Source: Dendrolimus kikuchii (taxonomy: Eukaryota > Arthropoda > Insecta > Lepidoptera > Lasiocampidae). From it: DNA of 64,000 bases. The stretch lies in contig CM034392.1 of the NCBI GenBank assembly GCA_019925095.2, positions 17,023,387 through 17,087,386 of the forward strand, in the 5' to 3' direction. Numbering within the stretch: the first letter of the stretch is position 1; every line of letters begins with the position of its first letter. Below are positions 35,330-46,743 of this stretch, in pieces. A model generated the notes under the pieces. The model was not told the DNA's origin. It made no database searches and saw only the letters and a program-made list of their open reading frames with translations. A program made the position numbers and the translations under genes.

Positions 35330-36060
35330 GTAGTTTTCGTAGTTTTGTTTGGCAGTTTTGGTAGTTGTGGTAGTTGTAGTTTTGCTATTTTCGGTAGTTT
35401 ATGCTGATAGTTTTGGTAGTTTCGGCTGTTTTGGTAGTTGTGATAGTTTTGGTAGTTGTGGTAGTTGTGGTAGTTTTGGTAGCTGTAGTAGTTTTGGTAG
35501 TTGTGGTAGTTTTGTTTTGTAGTTGTGGTAGTTTTGGTAGTTGTGGTAGGTGAGGTTTGTAGATTTGGTAGTTTCGGCAGTTGTGGTAGTTTTGGTAGTA
35601 GTGGTAGTTTTGTTTTGTAGATTTGGTGGTTTCGGTAGATTTGGTAGTTATGGTAGTTTTGGTAGTTGTGGTAGTTTTGGTTTGTAGATTTGGTAGTTGT
35701 GGTAGTTTTGGTTGTAGTGGTAGTTTTGATAGTTTTGGTAGTTTTGGTTTGTAAATTTGGTAGTTTTGGTTGGTCGATTTGGTATATTCGGTTGTTTTGA
35801 TAATTGCGGTAGTTTTGATAGTTGCGGTAGTTTTGGTAGTTGTGGTAGTTTTGGTAGTTGTGGTAGTTTTGGTAGTTGTGGTAGTTTTGGTAGTTGTGGT
35901 AGTTTTGATAGTTGTGGTAGTTTTGTTAGTTGTAGTGGTTTTGGTAGCTGTGGTAGTTTTGATTGGTAGATTTGGTAATTGTGGTAGTTGTGGTAGTTTT
36001 GGTTGGTAGATTTGGTAGTTTCGGCAGTTTTAGTACGTTTGGTAGTTTTGGTCGTTTGTG
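35330..36060 (+). repeat. 9-bp-based minisatellite (GGTAGTTNT), copy 1
   Basis: Degenerate array of GGTAGTTTT / GGTAGTTGT units, most regular at 35820-35960. Long frames exist in more than one reading frame (poly-VV and GSCGSF peptides), which shows they arise from the 9-bp period rather than coding selection. Confidence 0.93.
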
Positions 36061-36411
36061 TAGTTTACACAATATTTAGTTATATAAATAAAACTAGAAC
36101 GGGTTTAAATAGGGTATTAAAGTTTGTATGGGGGACCAATCATTTATCATGTTTATAGATATAAAAATTCATAATCTTTAAAAAAATGCGACTTTCACTC
36201 GATCTGTCTGTCTGAATACCGAAAATGGACATAGATACTATTCATCCCGGTAGATGGGATAGTTTGCGATATAAAATGAAGTAAATCTTCCGAGGGCAAA
36301 TAACACCAACATAAAAATATAATACAATATATCCTGTATTAACGCCTGCTGTTAAAACAAGAGGTACGCACTAGAGTTTGACGCGCGGCGGAGCCGCGGG
36401 GTAAACTCTAG

Positions 36412-39400
36412 TGGTTTATATTTTGTATTTTAGACCGAGCTAGTGCCTGTCTTTCCAATATATACAAAATAACGAAACCTTACTGCCACCGGTGCGGTGG
36501 ATGCTATAATTCTGTATCAATATTTTTTTAGTTGTATCAGCAGGCCTATTGAACACGGTTAGTACGTTCGGTAATTGCAACGTGCTTACTTTTTGTTACC
36601 ACACGTAAACCTTAAGGAATGATTAAGCAGACCGTGGTTCAGAAATAAATCATTTATTTGTGTTCATTGTCGAAGATCTTTCTAATCGTTCCGGCTTCAG
36701 TTCAGTTGTTGTTGTACCCGCGGCTCGGCGACGCGCATGTACTTCGCACGTCACGCCACCTCGCTAAAGTTTGCCCGAGAAAATAATTCGATACGAAATT
36801 TGAGTGTATCTATACAAAAACGTGATTTTCGAATAATATTTATTATTTATCAAAACGAAAATAATATAAATATATAATACTAACTACAGTGGCACATATT
36901 CTTGTCAATTGTAAAAATTACTTTAAATGTCTTTTAACTCTATTTGCGAAACTTGGAGATGGATAATCCATTAACATTGAATAACATTAATTAAATGTAT
37001 CGTTTTATTTCTTTACACATAATAGTTATATGAAGTTAAACGGTCGTTAAAAATAGTTAAAAACAAGTGTTATGTATACAATATATGAAAATAAAGCAAG
37101 CGCGACCCTCCCCCTTACTAAACTGCATAAATCGTGAACATAAGTGATGAAAGCATCAATTTTTTAATTACAAATTCAAAATAATGTATTCGTTCTCGCA
37201 TTGCTTAAGCTCAATGAGTGAAGCTGATTATTCTGCATGAATATCAGAAAATAAGCCACCCAACTAGGGTTTATGTGAAGATTTACTGGATTTTATTTGG
37301 TGCATTAATAAATAAATATTTTAAGGAAGGTTTTATATCAGATGAATAATAATAATAAAGTTAAACCAATGCACAAAGTCGTCATGTTCTCAAAGATGCA
37401 TTGCACAAAAGTTAAAGAACACACGATGGAGTGTAATAGTGGATTTGCATAACAATTTCGCATCGCCTTGAGGCATGTTGGTTAAAACACACCCAGTGTC
37501 TGGTCTAGGTTTATTTTACACATGAATAAAACCAGTTGAATGTTGACAGAGATTAATCGAAAGTCGTTTTATACACTATTTTTCGAATAATAATAATATT
37601 CGACGCTACTTTTAGATGCTAATGTTATTCTATATCCAATTAGAACACATGGTCATGTTTAACGCATTATCTATTATATTGCTTCGATGACGGCATCTGG
37701 TTTGCAGATTATTAATTTGTATTGTTTTTTAAACGTTGTTGTAATTTCATTCAACGCTGGCTCACTTTTACAGTTTAGCGTAGTTTATTGACCCGTTAGC
37801 GCACATTAACATCATTATCTGTTATTTAATTTAAATTGTTTTCAATAGCACTAACGAATGTACCATAACCATATAAATTCTCTGAGTTTGATTTAACTTT
37901 TGTTAATTACTTTAATTTAACAAGTTTTGGGTTAGTTTCAAAATGTTAAACATATAATTTTGAAATTTATAAAGAAGAAGTGTTATCGAAACTTAGCAAT
38001 ATTTCTTCATTTCAGCCAAGTTTTAGGTTTCAGAACAAAAAAAAAGATATTATAAGTTATTCTGTGGTTAAGGTAATTGGATGAATATGATAACCATTTA
38101 CCAAACCACTGTAAAGAGTCATCTGGTTACTCTGTACATTTGTTTAACTGTGTTTATATCAAAATATCTAACGTAAATACAATAAGCTTTGTACAATGTC
38201 ATACAAACCTTCCCATTGACGCACTATGTCCCATTTACCATTCAGCTCGCGTTATTGGTACCATAAAGGCTTGCATATCCGCTGCTTTATCGCGTTAGGG
38301 TATAGTCAAATATGTTATATTATCATGAATAGTCATTAGGACGTGATTAAATATTTGCACATATAAGCCGCGCGCGGAAGTTTTGCCGATGACTACTTAC
38401 TATTATTGTATATATTTATGTAAAATAAATACAATAATAAATTTATTGCAACAATTATTTACGTAACCTTTTTTGTCAACCCTACTGACCATCGTTGCGT
38501 GACAGCATGAGGCTATCGGCAAACCTTCTGCGCACGGAGAGTAATTACTATTATTTATGCTGGGTTTCTATATTTTCCTGTCCATTCTTGTACCTTATCG
38601 TCGGTACAAAATTAATATCACTCGTCTGAAGATTGTCTGTTAACCAATAAACGAATGATAGTAAGATATAGATAGAAACTCGGCAGTAGTCTATGGAAAT
38701 GTGACCAAAGATTAATTATAATATAATTCATAAAAAGGTTATTATGAAATTAATTATGCTTTGTCATAACATTCCTATTTAATAAATTATAACGGTCGTA
38801 GTAGCGTTTATGTCTACATGGAAGTATAATAATTATGTACTATATGTTAAATGCCATGCGTGCTGCTATGCAGTTTGTTCTGGTCGATGTAACGAGGTTG
38901 TTCTTGGTTGTATACACTATTCTAATTTATAATGTAACAGGCAATATACCTAAGTATCAGACGAGTCACATTATGACTATATCTTTACACTCGTTAATCG
39001 TTTAATCTTGTAAAACAGTCCAAGCAATAAGAATTACATTCAAGAATATGAAGTACATACACGAATACTGTTAATCTATTCATAAAGTCCATATGTTTTC
39101 ATCATGCTCTCTCTCAAGTCATAGCCAATGATTGAATTCTACTCAAGAAAATGAATTGCGCTTCATTGCGCAACTCTTCGCTTGACATATATTTCTCTAT
39201 TTTCAGTTATTTATATAAATTACTAATAGCCCGCTTAGAAGGTAGTTAGTTGTATCTGCGATGCTGCTCCTAACGGTTCGATTAACAACCACACCAAAGA
39301 AGGTGTTTGCTTAGAGATAATTGCCGTGAGTATTAAAAATGATTCATGCCTTCTTTTATGGGATATGGCGCATCTGGTGCAGCCCACGTGAGTGGGAGAT

Positions 39401-39727
39401 TGTGTTTGGCCAGTGACGCGCGAAGGTCAAGGCTTTATCCGCGCCACTGACCTACCCTGCTCGGACTTCAGCTGTTGTACAAATTAGTCCGATAAGTTTT
39501 TCAATGTCAGCCATCATCCAATAAATTTTAAAGTCAGTATTATTGTAGACTGGTCATATGTTATAATGGCTCCTCTGGTTTGGTACTTCATTGGAACACA
39601 AGTCCCGGGTGCGGTTATTATTTACTCTATGGGAGTCTAATCTAATTGACTACCGCTTCGCAACATGTTATGACTTGAAGAGAAGAAGCGGCGCAAGAAA
39701 CTCTTCAACAAACATGCCTAGCTCTAA
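36412..39727. other. Region between the two satellite Helitrons
   Basis: Apart from the CpG-rich patch at 36690-36790 I see no gene. 39330-39480 is less AT-rich (GTGACGCGCGAAGGTCAAGG) and may be a repeat. The frame at 38077 has no recognisable product. Confidence 0.5.
36690..36790. promoter_or_regulatory. CpG-rich, TCAGTT-bearing candidate promoter
   Basis: CTTCAGTTCAGTTGTTGTTG, then CCGCGGCTCGGCGACGCGCA and CGCACGTCACGCC in otherwise AT-rich sequence. The combination of initiator and CpG is suggestive only. Confidence 0.25.
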
Positions 39728-39758
39728 TCCCTATTAATATTATAAATGCGAAAGTAAC

Positions 39759-39814
<56 letters not shown>
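39759..39814 (+). repeat. (TGTC)n microsatellite, about 14 units
   Basis: Counterpart of the array in copy 1, shorter. Confidence 0.97.
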
Positions 39815-39815
<1 letters not shown>

Positions 39816-40179
39816 TCCGTTTTCACGTAAAAACTACTGGACCGATTTGGCTAAAATTCAGTATATACATATTTTCGATGCCGAGAATGAACATAGGATA
39901 CTTTTTATCCCGGAAAATGGGATATTTTCCGGGATAAAAGTATATTTGTCTCTCTGTTTGTTATCCTTTTATGGAAAGACTATTGGACCGATTTGGCTGA
40001 TACTCGGTATACATGTAATTTGAATACCGAGGGTGGCCAAGAGATACTTTTCATCCCGGATACTGGGATAGATTTTGGGATAGATTTATGTAAAGTTTAT
40101 CCCGGAAACTAGGATAGGTTTTTTATTTGTGGTTGGCCATTTTCGTCATTTTGGTCAATTTGGTCGTTTAGGTAGTTTT

Positions 40180-41175
40180 GTTTAGTTTAGTTGTTTTGGT
40201 AGTTGTGGTAGTTTTGGTTGGTAGTTTTGCTATTTTCGGTAGTTTATGCTGGTAGTTTTGGTAGTTTCGGTTGTTTTGGTAGTCGTGATAGTTTTGGTAG
40301 TTTTGGTAGCTGTAGTAGTTTTGGTAGTTTTGTTTTGTAGATTTGGTAGTTTCGGTAGATTTGGTAGTTGTGGTAGTTTTGATTGGTAGATTTAGTTATT
40401 GTGGTAGTTTAGGTAGTTGTGGTAGTTTTGGTTTGTAGATTTGATAGTTATGATAGTTTTGGTTGGTAGATTTGGTTATTTTGGTAGTTGTGGTAGTTTT
40501 GATAGTTGTGGTAGTTTTGATAGTTGTGGTAGTTTTGGCAGTTTTGATAGTTTTGGTAGTTTTAATAGTTGTGGTAGTTTTGGTAGTTTTTATAGTTGTG
40601 GTAGTTTTGGTAGTTTTGATAGTTGTGGTAGTTTTGGTAGTTGTGGTAGTTTTGGTAGTTTTGATAGTTGTGGTAGTTTTGGTAGTTTTGATAGTTGTGG
40701 TAGTTTTGGTAGTTTTGATAGTTGTGGTAGTTTTGGTAGTTTTGATAGTTGTGGTAGTTTTGGTAATTTTGATAGTTGTGGTAGTTTTGGTAGTTGTGGT
40801 AGTTTTGGTAGTTGTGGTAGTTTTGGTAGTTTTGATAGTTGTGGTAGTTTTGGTAGTTTTGATAGTTGTGGTAGTTTTGGTAGTTTTGATAGTTGTGGTA
40901 GTTTTGGTAGTTGCGGTAGTTTTGATAGTTGTGGTAGTTTTGGTAGTTGTGGTAGTTTTGGTAGTTTTGATAGTTGTGGTAGTTTTGGTAGTTTTGATAG
41001 TTGTGGTAGTTGTGGTAGTTTTGGTAGTTTTGGTAGTTGTGGTAGTTTTGGTAGTTTTGATAGTTGTGGTAGTTTTGATAGTTTTGGCAATTTAGGTAGT
41101 TGTGGTAGTTTTAGTTGGTGGATTTGGTAGTTTTGGTTGGTAATTTGGTAGTTTCGGTAGTTTTAGTACGTTTGG
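40180..41175 (+). repeat. 9-bp-based minisatellite, copy 2, with higher-order structure
   Basis: The core 40480-41090 is built from a 27-bp higher-order unit of three 9-mers (GGTAGTTTT, GATAGTTGT, GGTAGTTTT types). Because the period is a multiple of three and lacks stops, both + frames and one minus frame stay open for 166-229 codons. These are not genes. Confidence 0.93.
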
Positions 41176-41511
41176 TAGTTTTGGTCGTTTGTGTAGTTTA
41201 CACAATATTTAGTTATTTAGTTATATAAATAAAACTAGAACGGGTTGAAATAAGGTATTAAAGTTTATATGGGGGATCAATCATTTATCAAGTTTATAGA
41301 TATAAAAATTCATAATCTTTAAAAAAATGCGACTTTCACTCGATCTGTCTGTCCGATATAAAATGAAGTAAATCTTCCGAGGGCATATATCACCAACATA
41401 AAAATACAATACAATATATCCTGTATTAACGCCTGCTCTTAAAACAAGAGATACGCACTAGAGTTTGACGCGCGGCGGAGCCGCGGGGTAAACTCTAGTA
41501 ATTTTATATAA

Positions 41512-42271
41512 TCTATACTAATATTATAAAGCTGAAGAGTTTGTTTGTTTGTTTAAACGCGGTAATCTCGGGAACCGCTGGTCCGATTTGAAAAATTCTT
41601 TCAGTGTTGAATAGTACATTTATCGAGGAAGGCCATAGGCTATATAAAATTAGGGATCCTTACTAAAAGTCTAATAATGTAACCCAAGGTGTAAAAAGAA
41701 TGACCCGTAAAAATCCTCACTCTGCGTGCGCTGCGAAAACTATTGATTATAGAACAAAATAATGTACTACCACTTTGCAGAACATATAATTGTCTACAAA
41801 AAATATCGCGTAACCATATGTCTAACTATTGTAGTTATCTCACAATAAGTTTTTTCTTTTATTTTTTTAAATAATTAAAATGCCGTCGCTTCAAAAACTC
41901 TTTATTTTGTACCTTGGTATTAATCCTTATCAAAATAAATTACTCCACATTCAAGACGAATTCAATACCTTTCTAGAACTTTTTGAATTATTCAATTCGG
42001 ACGTTTCATTCAAAAGATATCGCGATATTTAAAATGTAAGTATTAGTGTTGTAGCCAAATATATATATTGTTTGATTGAACGCGCTAATCTCAGGAACTA
42101 CTGGTCTGATTTGAAAAATTCTTTCAGTGTTAGATAGCCCATTTATTGAGGAAGGCTATAGGCTATATATCATCACGCTAAGACCAATAAGAGCGGAGCA
42201 ACAATGAAGAAAGTTTCAAAATCGGAGGGTTTTGAAAGCAAATTTCACGCGGACTTCGCGGGCACAGCTAG
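41512..42271 (+). mobile_element. Non-autonomous Helitron, family B, plus orientation (760 bp)
   Basis: A|TCTATACTAATATTATAAAGC at the start and CGCGGACTTCGCGGGCACAG CTAG|T at the end. It aligns along its whole length with the element at 11265-12037 on the opposite strand, including the internal second copy of the 5' block (about 42065-42165). Confidence 0.88.
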
Positions 42272-43014
42272 TATTAAAATAAATGAAAAACAAAAACCAA
42301 ATAAATTACCGCGCTTAAAACCCGTTAAAACGTAGTTTTATTATCTACTAAAACAATTGCAGGTGCATATATCTAGTAAATTTTGTGTCAAAAATAGGTA
42401 CTCTTTGAAGATCTTCGACCCACATACATGCATACGAGGCCCTCTGTTTTATTATTCATGTTTATGTGTAGATATGGCAACTTTGGTTCTTTTAAAAATA
42501 TCTATTAAGAGCTTGCTGTTGCTCTATAGCCGATGCCTATGTATTCAGTCCTTACTTTCTGTTGAATTTTGATATTACTTGTATGAGGAGTTTATGTAAA
42601 TTTTTAACCGATAGTAAGGCAAATGAGCGGTCGATAAGTTGTAGGAACCGGGCCTAAGTATATAGTGGCTGTGTTTACCAATTCCTTCACAAAGGACTTT
42701 AATTTTGTATTCACATCTGCTGAAACGTGCACGATATTGAAAAGACTTACACGCAAAAAGATAAAATTCCGGTTTTAATCCGTAAAATTTAAATTTAAAT
42801 CCGCTGAGTCATTTTGGTGTTTCGGAGCCTATTAGAGATAATATCAGACTGATACACAGACAAATTTGTAAAATCGGTTATTTATGATGTGGCATCGTAA
42901 ACCTAGAAGTTTTTATTTATATTTTGACATTTATTTTGATATCGCAGACCCTTCAATTTTATTTCTACTTTCCGTGCAGAAACGGAGAAAGAATAAATAC
43001 AATTTCCTGCGGCT

Positions 43015-43270
43015 AGGCGGCCTGTCATTAGAGGCAAGAAAACAACCCACAGCCAGGTAGTAGGGTATTTACCCGCCTGGATGTCTACCACCCCTAGTCT
43101 AAAGTATATCGCCATAACAAACTTGAGTTGTGTTCCGGCATTAGTGGCCAGGTTCCAGTCTCCCTTTAGAGAGCTATAGAACATTGGCGGCACGTTGGTG
43201 TTACAAACGTCCGTACGCATGGTAACTAACCGCTTTCTATCAGGTGGGCCTTTTGTCTGTCTGCTGAACC
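43015..43270 (-). repeat. Dispersed repeat (AGCAGACAGGCAGACGG family), copy 2
   Basis: Inverted copy: CATTAGTGGCCAGGTTCCAG… to …GTCTGTCTGCTGAACCCTTG. The minus-strand open frame is repeat-derived. Confidence 0.6.
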
Positions 43271-43614
43271 CTTGCAATTAAAAATTATAAAAAAATATTT
43301 GTAGGTATGGATAGATAAATGCACATTTGTTATTGGATATCAATAATAGTTATTCCTATAGTGTATAGGAATTCACTTTGTACTAATAAATAAATTAAAG
43401 TAACAACGCCTTAAAAAATAAGTGACAAGATTAGAAATCATCGAGAAGAATATAAAAATTCAATCAATCCGTTTCACGACTTCCGAGACAAGTTAGTGAA
43501 ATCGTGTTGGTATTGAAAAATTGATGTATGAACTGATATTAAAATATGTGAGTGAAATGATGAGACATTACGTGGTTCGTGGTGATGGTGACGCTAAATG
43601 CCTGATAGTGCATT

Positions 43615-43794
43615 ATGCAGCAGCCCGATGTGAGTGATAATGTTCCTGTGCCACCGCCAAGATTAAAAAAGTTGGCCCGAAAAGCAGCTGCTAAAGAACC
43701 AGCCCGAAGATGTGTCACATGGGTACAATATTTTCTTTTAAACACTTGTTGCATGAAAGAAGAGTATACATATAAAAACCTAAAATGCTTCTAA
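43615..43794 (+). CDS. Small ORF or possible exon, proline/lysine-rich, unrecognised
   Basis: ATG at 43615 reads MQQPDVSDNVPVPPPRLKKL and then ARKAAAKEPARRCVTW, continuing to a stop at 43792. The first half has coding-like, less AT-rich composition. A weak donor (TGG|gtacaa) follows TW. It could be a first exon of an unknown transcript, or chance. Confidence 0.2.
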   Translation: MQQPDVSDNVPVPPPRLKKLARKAAAKEPARRCVTWVQYFLLNTCCMKEEYTYKNLKCF

Positions 43795-44012
43795 TTTCTA
43801 CGTGTTTCTTCTATCTCTTTTTTATTATTAATAGATCAAAAATTCAAAGCCTTGATAAGTTTTTTAAAGGTTTGGCTGCATATTTTGTTGGGACCTTATA
43901 CCAATAATAGAATTTAATTTGTTTTTGTATACAATATCCTATCATATATCCCCAGCCCCATTATTCATAAAAATACGTTCATATTCACCGGAATGAAGAG
44001 AAAGGACAATGT

Positions 44013-44069
44013 ATAATAAAAGTACGTAGAAAAACATTTTATATTCTTAATAAAACGTACTTTTATTAT
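44013..44069. repeat. Inverted repeat, 15-bp arms
   Basis: ATAATAAAAGTACGT at 44013-44027 and its complement at 44055-44069, with a 27-base spacer. Possible MITE remnant. Confidence 0.8.
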
Positions 44070-44699
44070 GTATACAAGTAGCGAAAACTTAAGAAAATAT
44101 TACTTTGTATTCTTGTTATGAAATACATATGAATAAATTGTTATCATTTGGTGAAATTTAAGCTTACTTTAACTGATTATTGTAAAAAAAAGAAAGCATT
44201 TTTAATGAAAAATAAATAAATTGACTAATAACATCGACACTCAAAGTAAATAATCGCGATGTAATAATATATAAAACAAAAAACGTTCTTTTATATATCT
44301 CTGTCCTTTTATTGTAGATCGGCAAATATAAAAGTTTAGCAATCTTTTTGCTTATTCAGCTCTCGGTGACAGCCGCACAAAGGTTGATGAACAGACAGAC
44401 AAAGCAATGAAAGAACGAAGAAGCTCAAAAGCCTTCACTTCAATAAATCGGGTGATTCGAATGACGTGTGGAGGCGTGGGAAGATTTCGCACACCTATTC
44501 ATTACATTACCGCTTTAAACAGATGACAATATTTATTAAACCGAAGTGAAATGTTCCCAAGGTTGTCAGCTACACTCGTATTTGATTTAACAAGTTTGCT
44601 AACATCTGAAAATACTTCGACGATATTTTCAAAAACGCTTTGTATTTTAAATTTTAAACTGGAAGCAAGACTATCCCTTGCAAGTGGTTATTGTATGCA

Positions 44700-45422
44700 G
44701 AATAAATGTTTATCGTGGGCTGCCTGCATTCCCCTCAATTTCGCCAATGTGGCGAATAAAACACTGCGTTCCATACTCTGGTCGAGTGCGCAGCAAGGGC
44801 ACCGCAGAAATTTGAACTCGAGACCGTCGTAGGTCCGACCGATTCGTTCGGCAGTTTTGTGCAAGCCATGCTGCATAGCGACGATCATTAGGTGGGTGCA
44901 GCCAATTTCTGCGACACACTGATGTCTCAAAAGGAGGCCGCGGAACGAGAAAGAGAGAGAAGTGCGCATGCGTCTCGCGGGTACCGACGTTAGTCGGGGT
45001 TCCGGAGACGCAGATATACGCAAGATCTCCTCCCGTAATACCGCTGCAGAGGCCCTCTAGCATCTAGGGAGCGGAGGAGTCTTCACCCCTGTTGACGAAG
45101 TGAGTTTGCACTGCTTCCCGGGGCATTCTCAAGCACTGATGCGCTAGGATCAGCGTGGGCGTAACTACGTTCTAAGTCTCACGCTGTTCCTGCCATAAGC
45201 GCGGGGCACATGGGAGAAGGGGGGTTTTAGTAGAGTATTGCCTAATCCATAGGTTACCTCTCCACATAGAAGGCGGTACCTTACCCAGTCTCCGGACATG
45301 CCGGCGATTGACTCTAGTGGCTGCGCTATCTCCAGTGGCTTCACCTCTCATCGCTTTGGTCCAATCCCTAGCAAACGATCCGGTAGTGTGCGAAATGCAT
45401 TTTTCCCCGCCTCAAAAAAAAA
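44700..45422 (+). mobile_element. LINE 3' fragment (ORF2 C-terminus, 3' UTR, poly(A)), plus strand
   Basis: A broken frame reads CGE*NTAFHTLVEC, then a tail with FCDTLMSQKEAAERERERS. This is the zinc-knuckle end of an R1/Jockey-like ORF2, related to the element at 61095. A 3' UTR of about 370 bp follows and ends in A's at 45414-45422. The 3' UTR is repeated inverted at 47645-48110. Minus-strand frames here are shadows. Confidence 0.75.
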
Positions 45423-46743
45423 TGCGGAATAAAATGTTATAGAGAGCCTTTGTGTAACTACACGCAGCTTAACTGAGCATGGTAATTTAAGGAACTAATG
45501 GGGGAACATACTACCGATGGCGAGCGGTGTGGTGGTGAAAATATGGCGTTGGCACCAATTCCAACAGCTTTTCGGAACACTCCTCATTTTACAGTCGGTA
45601 GAATACGCAGAGAGAGCAAAATCTCTCCGTAGGCTAAGAGATTCTAAAGCATCTGTTCTAATCTTGGTCGGGAAAGCATGTACAGCTTGCACAGCTTATC
45701 TGACCTAATATGCATGTTGAAATTGTTAATGTGCAGACTACCTGTGGGTTAAATTCACCAATCATCCGTTTCGGAAAACCGTGGAAAGTTATGAATAAAG
45801 CAAGAATGATAAGCGTCTGGGGTGCGATGGATACGGTATGCGGAGAGATATACCTCAAGTTTCATGTAGCTCACACCACAGGGCATAGTTAGGGTTGCAT
45901 AAATACTTCATACGTACGAGTATAAATTGACAAAAATGCATCAAATTTGTACACCCGATAAACCAGTATTTTGATGAACCTTTCCAAATTTATTACTGAT
46001 ATGGTTTACAGGTAATGGTTTTGTATCCGTTAACTTACCGCTTTCTGTTTTTATAATCGAGATCATTTAATTAGACTTAGTTGTTTTCACTTTTATTTTT
46101 CAGTATGTACATATATTATGTATTTTTGATTTCAATAATCAATCAATTTGATTAGCTGTTGTAGTTAAAATGACTTTTTATTTCTAATCCCAAAAATGAA
46201 ATCGTAATTTGTTATAAAACCACTACGTAAAGATCAATATATACTTACCATTAGAAGTATTCAGAATTATTCACTCTTCGACCATAAAGCGTTCTCTGAC
46301 AGTTATCCACTATCGGCTAATATAATCATGTCTTTACTGACGCTAATAGACGAAGTTCTTGTGCCAGCTCACAGAGTACATTATTATAATAGGAGATCCT
46401 AGCTACACAAGACACATATCACAAAATAGTCGATATTATGTTTTACACAAAATCTGGCTTAAAAACCAAAAGATTATTCAATCATTAAGTTTTACCTATA
46501 CCTACTACACATAAAAAATAAATAAACTGCACATCATAACATCACATTCTAAATTAACGCCAAAAATCCTTGTTTGAATATTCAAAAATAGAACGTAATT
46601 TATAAGCATATCTATTTTTTGATTTCGCACTGTTTGTGTATTTAATCACATTAACATTAAATGCTCAGTTATAATAAAACTATATTTAAACAGATTTATT
46701 ATGTGTACTAAGAAAATACTATGCTCAAGTTATCAAGTACAAA
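45423..46743. other. Unassigned; possible LINE remnant at 45490-45890
   Basis: 45490-45890 is less AT-rich (ATGGCGTTGGCACCAATTCC, TAGGCTAAGAGATTCTAAAG) and resembles a degraded retroelement 3' region, but I cannot place it. The remainder is AT-rich. Confidence 0.4.

Larger units (their letters stand above)
34840..36411 (+). mobile_element. Helitron family D carrying TGTC and TGGTAGTTT satellites, copy 1
   Basis: Starts A|TCCCTATTAATATTATAAATG and ends with a 10-bp inverted repeat ACTAGAGTTT…AAACTCTAG|T enclosing a GC-rich core (GCGGCGGAGCCGCGG). Length about 1,572 bp. Order inside: TGTC microsatellite, two degenerate copies of an ACTRTTGGACCGATTTGGCTG block, minisatellite (about 35330-36060), then a conserved 3' part. 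A sister with the same ends lies 4.9 kb downstream. No Rep/helicase, so non-autonomous. Confidence 0.87.
39728..41498 (+). mobile_element. Helitron family D carrying satellites, copy 2
   Basis: Same ends as copy 1: A|TCCCTATTAATATT at 39728 and ACTAGAGTTT…AAACTCTAG|T at 41498. Length about 1,771 bp. The flanks of the minisatellite match copy 1 closely, while the array is longer and more regular. A different Helitron starts 13 bp after its end. Confidence 0.87.
42272..44699. other. Mostly unassigned DNA
   Basis: Holds the dispersed repeat at 43015, the possible exon at 43615 and the inverted repeat at 44013. Otherwise AT-rich without gene signals. Confidence 0.5.

Noticed and set aside
35757..36009. 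70- and 79-codon ORFs
   Set aside because: Same minisatellite artefact as in copy 2.
40463..41095. 210- and 229-codon plus-strand ORFs and a 166-codon minus ORF
   Set aside because: They are reading frames through one 9-bp minisatellite inside a Helitron. Several frames are open at once, so no coding selection is evident.
42903..43277. 124-codon minus-strand ORF
   Set aside because: Lies mostly in a dispersed repeat present three times in the window.
44688..45063. Two minus-strand ORFs of 111 and 117 codons
   Set aside because: They are antisense to the LINE fragment on the plus strand, which has the recognisable VEC and QKEAAERERER blocks.
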